A DNA stretch of 64,000 nt from Pseudomonas sp. efr-133-TYG-5 (GTDB lineage Bacteria; Pseudomonadota; Gammaproteobacteria; Pseudomonadales; Pseudomonadaceae): positions 992,001-1,056,000 of the forward strand of contig NZ_JARVSM010000001.1 in the NCBI RefSeq assembly GCF_030209175.1. Direction: 5' to 3'. The notes beneath the pieces are model-generated. The model was given only the letters and a program-made list of their open reading frames with translations, searched no databases and was not told where the DNA came from. Every line of letters starts with the position of its first letter. The first letter of the stretch is position 1. Made by a program: the position numbers and the translations under genes. This document shows, piece by piece, positions 22,757 through 32,503 of the stretch.

Positions 22757-25366
22757 GTGCTTGAAGCCTACCGCAAACATATCGAAGAGCGTGCAGCCCT
22801 GGGTATCGTTCCCCAGCCGCTTAACGCCGAACAAACTGCAGGCCTGGTCGAGCTGCTGAAGAATCCTCCGGCTGGCGAAGAAGCTTTCCTCGTTGACCTG
22901 ATCACCAATCGCGTACCACCAGGAGTGGACGAAGCCGCTTACGTCAAAGCCGGTTTCCTGTCGGCCCTGGCCAAAGGCGAAGTCACCTCCCCTCTGCTGG
23001 ACAAGAAGCGCGCGGTAGAACTGCTCGGCACCATGCAGGGCGGCTACAACATCGTGACCCTGGTTGAACTGCTGGACAACGCCGAGCTGGCGCCAGTGGC
23101 CGCCGAAGAACTCAAGCACACCCTGCTGATGTTCGATGCCTTCCACGACGTGGCTGAAAAAGCCAAGAACGGCAACGTTCACGCCAAGGCCGTGCTGCAA
23201 TCCTGGGCTGACGGCGAGTGGTTCAAGAAACGCCCGGTGCTGGCCGACAAGATCAGCCTGCGCGTGTTCAAGGTCACCGGCGAAACCAACACCGACGACC
23301 TGTCCCCGGCGCCAGACGCCTGGTCGCGTCCGGACATCCCGCTGCACGCCCTGGCCATGCTGAAAATGGCCCGTGACGGCATCGTTCCGGACGAGCAAGG
23401 CAAGACCGGCCCGATGAAGCAGATCGAAGAAATGCGCGGCCAGGGCTTCCCGATCGCCTACGTCGGTGACGTGGTCGGTACCGGTTCCTCGCGTAAATCG
23501 GCGACCAACTCGGTGCTGTGGTTCTTCGGCGACGACATCCCTTACGTGCCGAACAAGCGCGCTGGCGGTTTCTGCTTCGGCAGCAAAATCGCTCCGATCT
23601 TCTACAACACCATGGAAGATGCCGGCGCACTGCCAATCGAGTTCGACGTCTCGAACATGAACATGGGCGACGTGATCGACCTGTACCCGCACGCTGGCAA
23701 GGTCTGCAAGCACGGTACCGACGAAGTCATCACCACCTTCGAAATGAAGACCCCTGTGCTGCTCGACGAAGTCCGTGCCGGCGGTCGTATCCCGCTGATC
23801 ATCGGCCGTGGCCTGACCGAGAAGGCTCGCGCCGAACTGGGTCTGCCGCCGTTCGATCTGTTCAAGAAGCCGGAAGCTCCGGCTGAAAGCACCAAGGGCT
23901 TCACCCTGGCGCAGAAAATGGTCGGCAAGGCCTGCGGCCTGGCAGAAGGCAAAGGCGTACGTCCTGGCACCTACTGCGAACCGAAGATGACCACCGTCGG
24001 CTCTCAGGACACCACCGGTCCGATGACCCGTGACGAACTGAAAGACCTGGCGTGCCTGGGCTTCTCCGCTGACCTGGTAATGCAGTCCTTCTGCCACACC
24101 GCGGCGTATCCGAAGCCGATCGACGTAACCACCCACCACACCCTGCCTGACTTCATCATGACCCGTGGCGGCGTATCCCTGCGTCCGGGCGACGGCATCA
24201 TCCACTCGTGGCTGAACCGCATGCTGCTGCCGGACACCGTGGGTACCGGTGGCGACTCGCACACCCGTTTCCCGATGGGCATCTCGTTCCCGGCCGGTTC
24301 CGGTCTGGTCGCGTTCGCCGCCGCCACCGGCGTCATGCCGCTGGACATGCCGGAATCGATCCTGGTGCGCTTCAAAGGCAAAATGAAACCTGGCATCACC
24401 CTGCGTGACCTGGTTCATGCCATTCCTTACTTCGCCATCCAGAACGGTCTGCTGACCGTCGAGAAGAAAGGCAAGAAAAACGCCTTCTCCGGCCGCATCC
24501 TGGAAATCGAAGGCCTGGAAGGTCTGACCCTGGAACAGGCGTTCGAACTGTCCGACGCCTCGGCCGAACGTTCGGCTGCCGGTTGCACCATCAAGCTGTC
24601 GAAAGAATCGATCACCGAGTACCTGCAGTCCAACATCACCCTGCTGCGCTGGATGATCGGCGAAGGCTACGGCGATGCGCGTACCCTGGAACGTCGTGCA
24701 CAAGCGATGGAAGCCTGGATCGCCAACCCTGAGCTGATGGAAGCCGATGCCGACGCCGAATACGCCGAAGTCATCGAAATCGATCTGGCCGACATCAGCG
24801 AGCCAGTCCTGTGCGCGCCGAACGATCCGGACGACGCCCGTCTGCTGTCCAGCGTTGCTGGCGAGAAGATCGACGAAGTGTTCATCGGTTCGTGCATGAC
24901 CAACATCGGTCACTTCCGCGCTGCCGGCAAACTGCTGGATCAGGTCAAGGGTCAGCTGCCAACCCGTCTGTGGCTGTCGCCGCCGACCAAGATGGACGCT
25001 CACCAACTGACCGAAGAAGGCTACTACGGCATCTACGGCAAGGCTGGCGCGCGCATGGAAATGCCAGGCTGCTCGCTGTGCATGGGTAACCAGGCACGCG
25101 TCGAGCCGAACAGCACCGTGGTCTCGACCTCCACGCGTAACTTCCCGAACCGTCTGGGCGACGGCGCGAACGTCTACCTGGCCTCGGCCGAACTGGCGTC
25201 CGTTGCTTCGATCCTGGGTCGCCTGCCGACCGTCGAGGAGTACATGGAATACGCTGGCAAGATCGACAGCATGGCGGCCGATGTCTACCGCTACCTGTCC
25301 TTCGACCAGATTGCCGAGTTCCGTGAAGCCGCTGCGAACGCCAAGATCCCGGTCGTTCAAGCCTAA
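22757..25366 (+). CDS. acnB: Bifunctional aconitate hydratase 2/2-methylisocitrate dehydratase
   Basis: The 869-residue enzyme is AcnB: an N-terminal HEAT-like domain ([22 protein letters not shown]), the swivel domain (about 160-390, with [15 protein letters not shown] and [18 protein letters not shown]), then the catalytic iron-sulfur domains. The cluster cysteines lie in [14 protein letters not shown], [16 protein letters not shown] and [11 protein letters not shown] segments. It interconverts citrate and isocitrate in the TCA cycle and hydrates 2-methylaconitate. I chose the GTG at 22757 because a GAGGG lies eight bases upstream and MLEAYRKH is the family's usual start; in-frame ATGs at 22709 and 22742 are alternatives. 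A strong terminator follows. Confidence 0.97.
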   Translation: MLEAYRKHIEERAALGIVPQPLNAEQTAGLVELLKNPPAGEEAFLVDLITNRVPPGVDEAAYVKAGFLSALAKGEVTSPLLDKKRAVELLGTMQGGYNIVTLVELLDNAELAPVAAEELKHTLLMFDAFHDVAEKAKNGNVHAKAVLQSWADGEWFKKRPVLADKISLRVFKVTGETNTDDLSPAPDAWSRPDIPLHALAMLKMARDGIVPDEQGKTGPMKQIEEMRGQGFPIAYVGDVVGTGSSRKSATNSVLWFFGDDIPYVPNKRAGGFCFGSKIAPIFYNTMEDAGALPIEFDVSNMNMGDVIDLYPHAGKVCKHGTDEVITTFEMKTPVLLDEVRAGGRIPLIIGRGLTEKARAELGLPPFDLFKKPEAPAESTKGFTLAQKMVGKACGLAEGKGVRPGTYCEPKMTTVGSQDTTGPMTRDELKDLACLGFSADLVMQSFCHTAAYPKPIDVTTHHTLPDFIMTRGGVSLRPGDGIIHSWLNRMLLPDTVGTGGDSHTRFPMGISFPAGSGLVAFAAATGVMPLDMPESILVRFKGKMKPGITLRDLVHAIPYFAIQNGLLTVEKKGKKNAFSGRILEIEGLEGLTLEQAFELSDASAERSAAGCTIKLSKESITEYLQSNITLLRWMIGEGYGDARTLERRAQAMEAWIANPELMEADADAEYAEVIEIDLADISEPVLCAPNDPDDARLLSSVAGEKIDEVFIGSCMTNIGHFRAAGKLLDQVKGQLPTRLWLSPPTKMDAHQLTEEGYYGIYGKAGARMEMPGCSLCMGNQARVEPNSTVVSTSTRNFPNRLGDGANVYLASAELASVASILGRLPTVEEYMEYAGKIDSMAADVYRYLSFDQIAEFREAAANAKIPVVQA

Positions 25367-25384
25367 CGCTGCAACGCAATGAAA

Positions 25385-25419
25385 AACGCCGCCCATCGCG
25401 AGATGAGCGGCGTTTTTTT
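25385..25419 (+). terminator. Rho-independent terminator of acnB
   Basis: AACGCCGC (25385-25392) pairs with GCGGCGTT (25407-25414), followed by an uninterrupted T-run to 25419. It lies 19 bases after the acnB stop. Confidence 0.9.
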
Positions 25420-25447
25420 ATGCCTGCTGAACGGCTGGCGCTGATCG

Positions 25448-25468
25448 GTCCCACGCTCTGCGTGGGGA
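25448..25468. repeat. Short dispersed palindrome, TCCCACGCTCTGCGTGGG type
   Basis: The hairpin TCCCACG-CTCTG-CGTGGGG is a well-known short repeat in Pseudomonas intergenic DNA. It sits between the two convergent terminators of acnB and the permease gene. Confidence 0.6.
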
Positions 25469-25513
25469 GGATCACTTTGCGGGAGTTGACCTGCCCGCGA
25501 AGATCGCAGGCAC

Positions 25514-25544
25514 AAAAAAGGCCGATCTGCGAGGCAGATCGGCC
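25514..25544 (-). terminator. Rho-independent terminator of the permease gene
   Basis: The 11-bp stem GGCCGATCTGC/GCAGATCGGCC (25520-25530 and 25534-25544) is followed on the minus strand by TTTTTT (25514-25519). It terminates leftward transcription 41 bases past the permease stop. Confidence 0.9.
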
Positions 25545-25584
25545 CTTCTGTTTCACGCAGTCAATTGGGATCCTGTGCTGGATC

Positions 25585-26865
25585 TCAAGCGCTCAGCGAA
25601 TAGATCAGCGCCGAAATCGCCACCAGGCCCACGGCAGTGACGAACACGTTCGACGCCTGACCGCGGTAGCGCGCCATGGCCGGCACCTTGCGGATCGCAT
25701 ACATCGGCATCAGGAACAGGATGGCCGCGATGACCGGGCCGCCGATGGTTTCGATCATGCCGAGGATGCTCGGGTTCAGCGTGGCGACGATCCAGCACAC
25801 CACCAGCATGATGGCTGCGACGATGCGATCCAGAGCCTTGGCACCCGGACGCTTGCCGCTCTTGATGATCAGGCCTTTCAAGCCTTCGCTGGCACCAATG
25901 TAGTGGCCGAGGAACGACTTGGAGATCGCCACGAAGGCAATCAGCGGCGCGGCGAACTCGATGGTCGGGTTGCTGAAATGGTTGGCCAGGTAAGACAGGA
26001 TCGACAGGTTCTGCGCCTTGGCTTCGGCCAGTTGTTCCGGCGACAGGGTCAGCACGCAACTGAAGACGAAGAACAGCACCATCAGCACCATCAGTGCGTG
26101 CGCGCGGGACAGGATCTGCGAACTGCGCGCCTCGGCGTGCACGCCGTAGCGGCGCTTCTGGTCAACCGCGAACGCCGAGATGATCGGCGAGTGGTTGAAC
26201 GAGAACACCATTACCGGAATCGCCAGCCACAGCGTGTGCAGCAGCGCCGACGGTGCCGGCACCTGCGATGCGGTGGCGAGGATGCCGCCGTTCCAGTGCG
26301 GAATCAGATACACCGCGAGGAACAGCAGCGCGACGATGAACGGGTAGACCATCAGGCTCATGGCCTTGACGATGGCCTGCTCGCCGCAACGGACCACGGC
26401 CAGCAGGCCGAGAATCAGCACGAACGACAGCAAGGCGCGCGGTGGCGGCGTGATGTGCAATTGATGCTCAAGGAAACTGGCGACCGTGTTGGTCAGGCCG
26501 ACGCTGTAGATCAGCAGGATCGGGAAGATCGCGAAGAAGTACAGCAAGGTGATCAGCGCGCCGGCCTTGATGCCGAAATGCTGTTCGACCACCTCGGTGA
26601 TGTCGGCGCCTTCACGACCGGATAGCACAAAGCGGGTCAGGCCGCGGTGTGCGTAGAACGTCATGGGGAATGCCAGCAGCGCCAGGATCACCAGCGGCCA
26701 GAAGCCACCCAGGCCCGCGTTGATCGGCAAAAACAGGGTACCGGCGCCGATGGCCGTCCCAAACAGTCCCAACATCCAGGTGGTGTCATGGCGACTCCAG
26801 CTCGAAAGTTCAGCTGGTGCCGCCGCTTCATAGCGTTCGTCGACGCTATTGGCCTGATCATTCAT
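25585..26865 (-). CDS. HAAAP family amino acid permease (SdaC/TdcC-like)
   Basis: The 426-residue protein has about eleven membrane segments and matches the hydroxy/aromatic amino acid permease family: WMLGLFGTAIGAGTLFLPINAGLGGFWPL near the N-terminus is its typical first helix pair, and SFNHSPIISAFAVDQKRRYG and ISKSFLGHYIGASEGLKG are the later conserved loops. The closest functional types are the serine and threonine proton symporters SdaC and TdcC. The ATG at 26865 has GGAG ten bases upstream. No serine dehydratase gene is adjacent, so the substrate stays a guess. Confidence 0.87.
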   Translation of the reverse strand: MNDQANSVDERYEAAAPAELSSWSRHDTTWMLGLFGTAIGAGTLFLPINAGLGGFWPLVILALLAFPMTFYAHRGLTRFVLSGREGADITEVVEQHFGIKAGALITLLYFFAIFPILLIYSVGLTNTVASFLEHQLHITPPPRALLSFVLILGLLAVVRCGEQAIVKAMSLMVYPFIVALLFLAVYLIPHWNGGILATASQVPAPSALLHTLWLAIPVMVFSFNHSPIISAFAVDQKRRYGVHAEARSSQILSRAHALMVLMVLFFVFSCVLTLSPEQLAEAKAQNLSILSYLANHFSNPTIEFAAPLIAFVAISKSFLGHYIGASEGLKGLIIKSGKRPGAKALDRIVAAIMLVVCWIVATLNPSILGMIETIGGPVIAAILFLMPMYAIRKVPAMARYRGQASNVFVTAVGLVAISALIYSLSA

Positions 26866-27117
26866 CCGGTCGGATCTCCGCATTCCGGTCACTTGCCACT
26901 CGGTCGAAACGCGCCGGAAAAAACCGACAGAAACGTCGCAACCGAAACAGGGGCGCGATTCTCCTGGATAAATGAGCAGAAGCAAAGACTTAGCTGAGGA
27001 ATGGTTATGCGGAGCAGATGGCAGGTTGTCGTTTTTGGCAAAATACCTGTCGCCAATGGGCATGCTCAATGTCGTTTTCCGACAAGCCGTGGCACCGGTA
27101 CTGGCAAGACGGCGTGC

Positions 27118-27300
27118 TCACACACAGCGGACGACGACCATGGCAATCACGATGCCTATCGTCGCCAGGAGCATGCCAATACCGAACGGTATCAGGGCTG
27201 CGCGGAGTTCGGCCGGGGTCAGCGTCAGCATTTCCCTGTAAAGCTCGTCGTGCTCTCGCTGCATCTGCTCGAGTCTTGCTTTGCGGTTGTACGTTTTCAT
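27118..27300 (-). CDS. Small tail-anchored-like membrane protein, unknown function
   Basis: The predicted product has 60 residues: a charged, probably helical N-terminus (RKARLEQMQREHDELYREMLTLT) and a single C-terminal membrane segment (LIPFGIGMLLATIGIVIAMVVV). I recognise no family. The ATG at 27300 is chosen because the upstream in-frame extension looks non-coding; a GGA lies about eleven bases before it. It lies 89 bases downstream of a second gene of the same design, on the same strand. Confidence 0.55.
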   Translation of the reverse strand: MKTYNRKARLEQMQREHDELYREMLTLTPAELRAALIPFGIGMLLATIGIVIAMVVVRCV

Positions 27301-27389
27301 GAGGCATTTTTCCTGGTCGGACCGGTCTGCAGCGGCTCGGCGTTGAGCCATGTGGTCGTTTAATCAACAATGCGCCAGCATTCAGCGCG

Positions 27390-27608
27390 TTAGAGCTTGA
27401 GGAAAAATCCTCCCGCGGCGGCCAGTGCGGTCACAACCCCGGCTCCCACTACTATTGGGTAAAAGAACGTCTCTCGTTTCAGTTTGAATTCCTCGGCCAT
27501 AAGCTTGCGTCTTTCGGCGGCGAGCCTTTGGGTTTCAGTCTGTAGCTTTTCGAGTTCCACGCTGTCGCGCTCGTCCAGAAACATGGGCCGTCCTTGGCTG
27601 TCTGCCAT
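27390..27608 (-). CDS. Small coiled-coil plus transmembrane protein, unknown function
   Basis: The 72-residue protein has a strongly charged helical region with heptad character (SVELEKLQTETQRLAAERRKLMAEEFKLKRE, shown in part) followed by one membrane segment (FYPIVVGAGVVTALAAAGGFFL). An in-frame GTG at 27614 would add two residues. With the gene at 27118 it makes a pair of small proteins, both with a cytoplasmic helix and a C-terminal membrane anchor, that may act together. No function can be assigned. Confidence 0.6.
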   Translation of the reverse strand: MADSQGRPMFLDERDSVELEKLQTETQRLAAERRKLMAEEFKLKRETFFYPIVVGAGVVTALAAAGGFFLKL

Positions 27609-27856
27609 TGACACTCGGGCTGTCTATGGCGCCCTGAAGTGTGCTTGCCGTTTTTGTGAGCCCAATCATTGCTCCTTCGTCGTCTGCGGAATAGCGGATG
27701 AGCCCCACGCGGCTCGTAGGCAAAGTCGATAAATTTCGCCAGACAGGGCGGCTATCGCCGAGCATCCTTAAACAGCCCACCGAACAGCATTTATCGGCTA
27801 TACCCAATGGCGAATGGTCTGACAGCGTCCTCAGCCCCTACCTACGGAGCCACTTC

Positions 27857-28240
27857 ATGCCCCTCGTTCGCGTCGAACTCCAGAAACGCCCCGATCCCAC
27901 CTTCGCCAAGCGCGTCGGCGAGCAGATCTATGCCGCCATGCGCGACACGATCAACGTGCCCGAGCATGACAATTTTCAGATTCTCGCCGAGCACGACGGC
28001 GAGCATTTCATCTTCGACCCGCAGTACCTGGGCATCCCGCGCAGCGACCAGTTGGTCATCATTCAGATCACCCTCAACGAAGGCCGCACGCTGGAGCAGA
28101 AGAAAGCGCTGTACCAGACCATCGCGCAGAATCTGCACACGCACCTGGCGGTACGCCGCGAGGACGTATTCATCAATTTGGTGGAAGTGAAAAAGGAGAA
28201 CTGGTCGTTCGGCAACGGCATCGCCCAATACGCCAGTTGA
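27857..28240 (+). CDS. Tautomerase superfamily protein
   Basis: The 127-residue protein begins MPLVRVELQKRPDPTFAKRVGEQIYAAM. After removal of Met the N-terminal proline would be the general base of the tautomerase (4-OT/MSAD) fold. QLVIIQITLNEGRTLEQKKALYQTIAQNL and VFINLVEVKKENWSFGNGIAQY are the typical strands and the C-terminal W..G.G motif seen in DUF1904/tautomerase_2-like members. A GGAG lies seven bases upstream of the ATG. The substrate is unknown. Confidence 0.88.
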   Translation: MPLVRVELQKRPDPTFAKRVGEQIYAAMRDTINVPEHDNFQILAEHDGEHFIFDPQYLGIPRSDQLVIIQITLNEGRTLEQKKALYQTIAQNLHTHLAVRREDVFINLVEVKKENWSFGNGIAQYAS

Positions 28241-28454
28241 GCGCCCGACGACACCCTGCGCATCGACGCCTGGCGGCGCAACCGGACGGCCGCCGTGCAC
28301 TTTGATCGGCGCCCGCCCGCGCCCGCGCATCAGCTTCTACACTGGCTGATGCGAGGCCGGAGCCGGCGCTTGCCGAGGATTGCCAAACCGCTCTGGAATC
28401 AGCACTCTGAACCGAATTTCGCGTACGCAAGCCGACGATCACAGGAGCCGAGCA

Positions 28455-29423
28455 ATGCCCGCAACCGTTCTGGTACTGGTTGAAACCATTAATGACTACC
28501 TGCCGATTCTCGAACGACAGGGCTTCCACCTGATCCTCGCCCCCACGCCCGCCGAGCGCGCCCAGGCCATCGCCACCCACGGCGCCCGTATCGATGCCGT
28601 GCTGACCCGTGGCCCGCTGGGCCTGTACGCCGAAGAAATCGCCGCCCTGCCGGCGCTGAAGATCATCTGCGTGATCGGCGCCGGTTACGAACAGGTCGAC
28701 CTGCAGGCCGCCAGTGATCGCGGGTTGACCGTGACCAATGGCGCCGGGGTCAACGCCTCGTCGGTGGCCGACCATGCGATGGCCATGCTGCTGGCGCTGG
28801 TGCGCGACATTCCGCGCTGCGATGCCGCCGTGCGCCGTGGCGAGTGGCCGAAGATCATGCGCCCGTCGCTCGCCGGCAAGCGCCTGGGCATTCTCGGGCT
28901 GGGTGCGGTGGGCATGGCGATTGCCCGGCGCGCCGGCCATGGCTTCGACATGCAGATCAGCTATCACAACCGCCAGGTGCGCAGCGACGTGCCCTACGCG
29001 TTCTGCTCGACCCCGACCGAACTGGCCCGCGCCTCTGACTTCCTGGTCGTGGCGACGCCCGGCGGGCTCGGCACCAAACACCTGGTCAACCGCGCAGTAC
29101 TCGATGCGCTGGGGCCGAATGGCTTCATCGTCAATATCGCCCGCGCCAGCGTGATCGTCAGCGCCGATCTGATCAGCGCCCTTGAACAACGGCGAATCGC
29201 CGGCGCCGCGCTGGACGTATTCGACCATGAACCGCAGGTGCCGGACGCGCTGAAAACCCTGAGCAACGTGATCCTCACCCCGCATGTCGCCGGCCTGTCG
29301 CCGGAAGCGACCCAGGGCACGGTGGAGCTGGTGGGGAAAAACCTCCAGGCATTCTTCTCCGGGCAACCGGTGCTGACGCCGCTGCCATTGCCGCCGAAGC
29401 TGGACAGTCGACGCGTGCATTGA
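28455..29423 (+). CDS. D-isomer-specific 2-hydroxyacid dehydrogenase
   Basis: The 322-residue protein has the NAD(P)-binding core LGILGLGAVGMAIARRA and the catalytic set of the family: Arg in VNIARASVIV, Glu in LDVFDHEPQVP and His in ILTPHVAGLS. It probably reduces glyoxylate, hydroxypyruvate or another 2-oxoacid. In the NIARAS segment Ala replaces the common Gly after Arg, a mild variation. AGGAG lies eight bases before the ATG. It stands alone, with no pathway neighbours to fix the substrate. Confidence 0.9.
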   Translation: MPATVLVLVETINDYLPILERQGFHLILAPTPAERAQAIATHGARIDAVLTRGPLGLYAEEIAALPALKIICVIGAGYEQVDLQAASDRGLTVTNGAGVNASSVADHAMAMLLALVRDIPRCDAAVRRGEWPKIMRPSLAGKRLGILGLGAVGMAIARRAGHGFDMQISYHNRQVRSDVPYAFCSTPTELARASDFLVVATPGGLGTKHLVNRAVLDALGPNGFIVNIARASVIVSADLISALEQRRIAGAALDVFDHEPQVPDALKTLSNVILTPHVAGLSPEATQGTVELVGKNLQAFFSGQPVLTPLPLPPKLDSRRVH

Positions 29424-29567
29424 GCGCAGGCGCCAGCGCCGCATTCGGAACGCTGATTATCCGGCAACACGCTAGCCTATAAGACCCGGGCGCGCTTGTG
29501 GGCACCGCTGCGCGCCATTAGATTAGCCAATGATGTCTGGCCTCCAAAATAAGCAGAAGGGATAAGC

Positions 29568-30635
29568 ATGGCGCTTACTGACCAGTCCACCCGTATCCGC
29601 TCTGGCGAAGAACTCGATGCCAGCCTGATCGATCCGTATCTCAAGGCGCACATTCCGGGCCTGACCGGCACCCCGCAGATCAGCCAGTTTCCCGGCGGGG
29701 CGTCGAACCTGACCTATCTGCTGGAATACCCGGGCCAGGAGTTCGTCCTGCGTCGCCCGCCGTTCGGCCACAAGGCCAAGTCTGCCCACGACATGGGCCG
29801 CGAATTCCGCATCCTCAACCAGTTGCGCGACGGTTTTCCGTACTGCCCGAAAGCCTACGTGCACTGCACCGACGAAGCGGTGATCGGTGCCGAGTTCTAC
29901 GTGATGGAGCGGGTCAAGGGCATCATCCTGCGCTCCGACCTGCCGCCGGAACTGGGCCTGGACTCGGCGAAAACCGAAGCCCTGTGCAAGAGCTTCATCG
30001 ACCGCTTCGTCGAACTGCACCGCGTCGACTACAACGCCTGCGGCCTCGGCGATCTGGGCAAGCCGGAAGGCTACGTCGCCCGTCAGATCAAGGGCTGGAG
30101 CGAACGCTACGAAAAGGCCCTGACCCCGGATGCGCCGCACTGGGAGCAGGTCAAAGCCTGGCTCAACGATAAAATGCCGGCCGATCACCCGACCTCGAGC
30201 ATCGTCCACAACGACTACCGCTTCGACAACGTGATCCTCGACCCGAACAACCCGATGCAGATCATCGGCGTGCTCGATTGGGAACTGACCACCCTCGGCG
30301 ATCCGTTGATGGACCTGGGCAACACCCTCGCCTACTGGATCCAGGCCGACGACCCGGCCCCGGTGCAACTGATGCGCCGCCAGCCGAGCCACGCCCCGGG
30401 CATGCTCACCCGCCGCGAATTCGTCGACTATTACGCCGAACGCTCAGGCATCCGCATCGACAACTTCGACTTCTACTACACCTACGGCCTGTTCCGCCTG
30501 GCCGGCATCGTGCAGCAGATCTACTACCGCTTCTACCACGGCCAGACCCAGGACAAACGCTTCGCGCAGTTCATTCACATGAACAAACTGCTGGAGCAGA
30601 TGAGCTTGCAGGTCATTTCGAAATCCAGCCTCTGA
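29568..30635 (+). CDS. Aminoglycoside-phosphotransferase-fold kinase of the ACAD10/11 type
   Basis: The 355-residue protein has a kinase fold: nucleotide-binding FPGGASNLTYLLEY and FVLRRPPFG, the catalytic loop IVHNDYRFDNVIL and the metal-binding LDWELTTLGDPLMDL. This is the phosphotransferase (APH) family whose animal homologues form the N-terminal part of ACAD10/ACAD11 and phosphorylate 4-hydroxyacyl-CoAs. The adjacent SDR, 26 bases downstream, supports a short operon for hydroxy-acyl or hydroxy-fatty-acid use. No acyl-CoA dehydrogenase is seen beside it, although one is the usual third partner. Confidence 0.88.
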   Translation: MALTDQSTRIRSGEELDASLIDPYLKAHIPGLTGTPQISQFPGGASNLTYLLEYPGQEFVLRRPPFGHKAKSAHDMGREFRILNQLRDGFPYCPKAYVHCTDEAVIGAEFYVMERVKGIILRSDLPPELGLDSAKTEALCKSFIDRFVELHRVDYNACGLGDLGKPEGYVARQIKGWSERYEKALTPDAPHWEQVKAWLNDKMPADHPTSSIVHNDYRFDNVILDPNNPMQIIGVLDWELTTLGDPLMDLGNTLAYWIQADDPAPVQLMRRQPSHAPGMLTRREFVDYYAERSGIRIDNFDFYYTYGLFRLAGIVQQIYYRFYHGQTQDKRFAQFIHMNKLLEQMSLQVISKSSL

Positions 30636-30661
30636 CTACGGCGCCAAAACAAGGGAATTCC

Positions 30662-31429
30662 ATGTCCAAGACTCAGTTGTTCGACCTCGACGGCAAGATC
30701 GCTTTCGTCTCCGGTGCCAGCCGTGGCATCGGTGAAGCCATCGCCAAACTGCTGGCCCAGCAAGGCGCCCACGTGATCGTCTCGAGCCGCAAGCTCGACG
30801 GCTGCCAGCACGTCGCCGACGCGATCATCGCCGCCGGCGGCAAGGCCACGGCCGTCGCCTGCCACATCGGTGAAATGGAACAGATCAGCCAGGTCTTCGC
30901 CGGGATCAAGGAGCAGTTCGGCCGTCTCGACATTCTGGTCAACAACGCCGCGACCAACCCGCAGTTCTGCAACGTGCTGGACACCGATCTGGGCGCGTTC
31001 CAGAAAACCGTCGACGTGAACATCCGCGGTTACTTCTTCATGTCGGTGGAAGCCGGCAAGCTGATGCGCGAGAACGGTGGCGGCAGCATCATCAACGTGG
31101 CCTCGATCAACGGCATTTCGCCGGGGATTTTCCAGGGCATCTATTCGGTGACCAAAGCCGCAGTGATCAACATGACCAAGGTGTTCGCCAAGGAATGCGC
31201 GCAGTTCGGCATCCGCTGCAATGCCCTGCTGCCGGGCCTGACCGACACCAAGTTCGCCTCGGCGCTGGTGAAAAATGATGCGATTCTCAAGCAGGCACTG
31301 ACGCAGATCCCGCTCAAGCGCGTCGCCGACCCGAGTGAAATGGCCGGTGCCGTGCTGTATCTGGCCAGCGATGCGTCGAGCTACACCACCGGTGTGGCGC
31401 TGAACGTGGACGGCGGTTTCCTGTCCTGA
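30662..31429 (+). CDS. Short-chain dehydrogenase/reductase
   Basis: The 255-residue classical SDR has the cofactor motif VSGASRGIGEAIA, the NNAA motif in DILVNNAATNP, a catalytic Ser in NVASINGISP and YxxxK in YSVTKAAVINM, and ends NVDGGFLS. The Arg in SSRKLDG after beta-2 suggests NADP(H). It follows the phosphotransferase gene closely and is most likely co-transcribed. SDRs in this context oxidise 3-hydroxyacyl-type or secondary alcohol groups; the exact substrate is not evident. Confidence 0.9.
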   Translation: MSKTQLFDLDGKIAFVSGASRGIGEAIAKLLAQQGAHVIVSSRKLDGCQHVADAIIAAGGKATAVACHIGEMEQISQVFAGIKEQFGRLDILVNNAATNPQFCNVLDTDLGAFQKTVDVNIRGYFFMSVEAGKLMRENGGGSIINVASINGISPGIFQGIYSVTKAAVINMTKVFAKECAQFGIRCNALLPGLTDTKFASALVKNDAILKQALTQIPLKRVADPSEMAGAVLYLASDASSYTTGVALNVDGGFLS

Positions 31430-31571
31430 TTCCTCGCGCTGCGGCTGCCGGCGACGAGCCTTTAGCGAGGATCGCCGCCGGCGCCAGCTTGTGCAGCAAA
31501 CTGCGCGCCCCCGAGCAGATCGGCCGCCGGCACAATCCGCTCAAGCCCCACCTCAACTGACATCACCTACC

Positions 31572-31793
31572 CTACTGCGTGACACAGCGGGTGGTCGTGA
31601 TGTGCCGAGTGACCTGCCCGTCAACGTACATATCGCCCGCCACCTCGGTATTCTCGAGGACCTGGCAAGTACGCTCCGGCGGCGGAGGCGGCGCGGCCGG
31701 TGGTGGCGGTGGCGGACTGGCACACCCTCCGAGCAGCACCACCACAACAGCCAGCGACAACGGTGAACACACGCGTTTCCCAAGATTGTTCAT
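31572..31793 (-). CDS. Small proline-rich lipoprotein
   Basis: The 73-residue precursor has a signal peptide with lipobox VVLLGGC-A, so Cys at about residue 28 would be lipidated. It continues with a proline-rich segment (SPPPPPPAAPPPPPER) and a compact C-terminus with two further cysteines (TCQVLENTEVAGDMYVDGQ and TTTRCVTQ, which may form a disulfide). No family is recognised. The polyproline stretch looks like a spacer reaching from the membrane. There is no evident operon partner; the ATG at 31793 has only a weak ribosome site. Confidence 0.7.
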   Translation of the reverse strand: MNNLGKRVCSPLSLAVVVVLLGGCASPPPPPPAAPPPPPERTCQVLENTEVAGDMYVDGQVTRHITTTRCVTQ

Positions 31794-32052
31794 AGGATGA
31801 CCCGCGACAAATGGAAGACCCACTCCCGCCACCGCGCACAGCAGCACCCGGCTACGGAAACCTGACCACTCATTCCTTATAGCCCAGTGCCCCGCAAGTG
31901 CCAGTGAAATGGACACATCCGGCGCGACGGGCTGTCGATTCTGCGTTGGACGCAAGGGAGGGGAAATCAAAAGATCGCGATCAGCGGCGGCACCCGCCGG
32001 AGTACTGGATGCATTCGCGGTTGCAACGGCGCGGCTGACGGGCCGCCAAGGC

Positions 32053-32310
32053 TCAAGCCAGATCCGGGTCCGTGGAAGATTGCAGAGAAGCGATCTCCAG
32101 CTCGTACCGCAACTCTTCGACCAGGGCCGCTACCGCCTCAGGCGTGCGCAACGAATCCAGGCTCAGGCCGCTGATCACCAGATCGACCTGCCCGGAGGCC
32201 GGGTGATACAACTTCACCGTCAGCGAATGATCGCCGGAAACCGAACAATCACAGGCCAACGGTGAAAAACTGCGTTCAAGGTGTGCGCGCAACTGCGCCA
32301 GGTAAATCAT
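32053..32310 (-). CDS. DUF1652 family protein
   Basis: The 85-residue protein MIYLAQLRAHLERSFSPLACDCSVSGDHSLTVKLYHP fits DUF1652, a small family largely confined to Pseudomonas, which begins with a similar helix and ends in an ELR-containing helix (VAALVEELRYELE). The ATG at 32310 has GGAG eight bases upstream; an upstream in-frame ATG at 32343 is less well supported. The function is unknown. Confidence 0.75.
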   Translation of the reverse strand: MIYLAQLRAHLERSFSPLACDCSVSGDHSLTVKLYHPASGQVDLVISGLSLDSLRTPEAVAALVEELRYELEIASLQSSTDPDLA

Positions 32311-32503
32311 CCCGGCTGCTCCACGCAACGCCGCACCCGGCATGACTCAATGAAAGACGACTGACTCATGGGATCGATCCTTAAACTGTTGCGAAGGGGA
32401 CGCGACCAGATCGCTCGGACCTGTATCGCACCCCAACAGACTAAGAACATCACCTGCGCGCAAGAACCTCAAATTGCACTGCCTGCACTAGTGCATTTGC
32501 ACC

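Noticed and set aside
22535..25396. A very long open frame on the strand opposite acnB
   Set aside because: It lies antisense to a certain gene in high-GC DNA, where such frames are normal; its translation shows no domain and acnB has clear codon bias.
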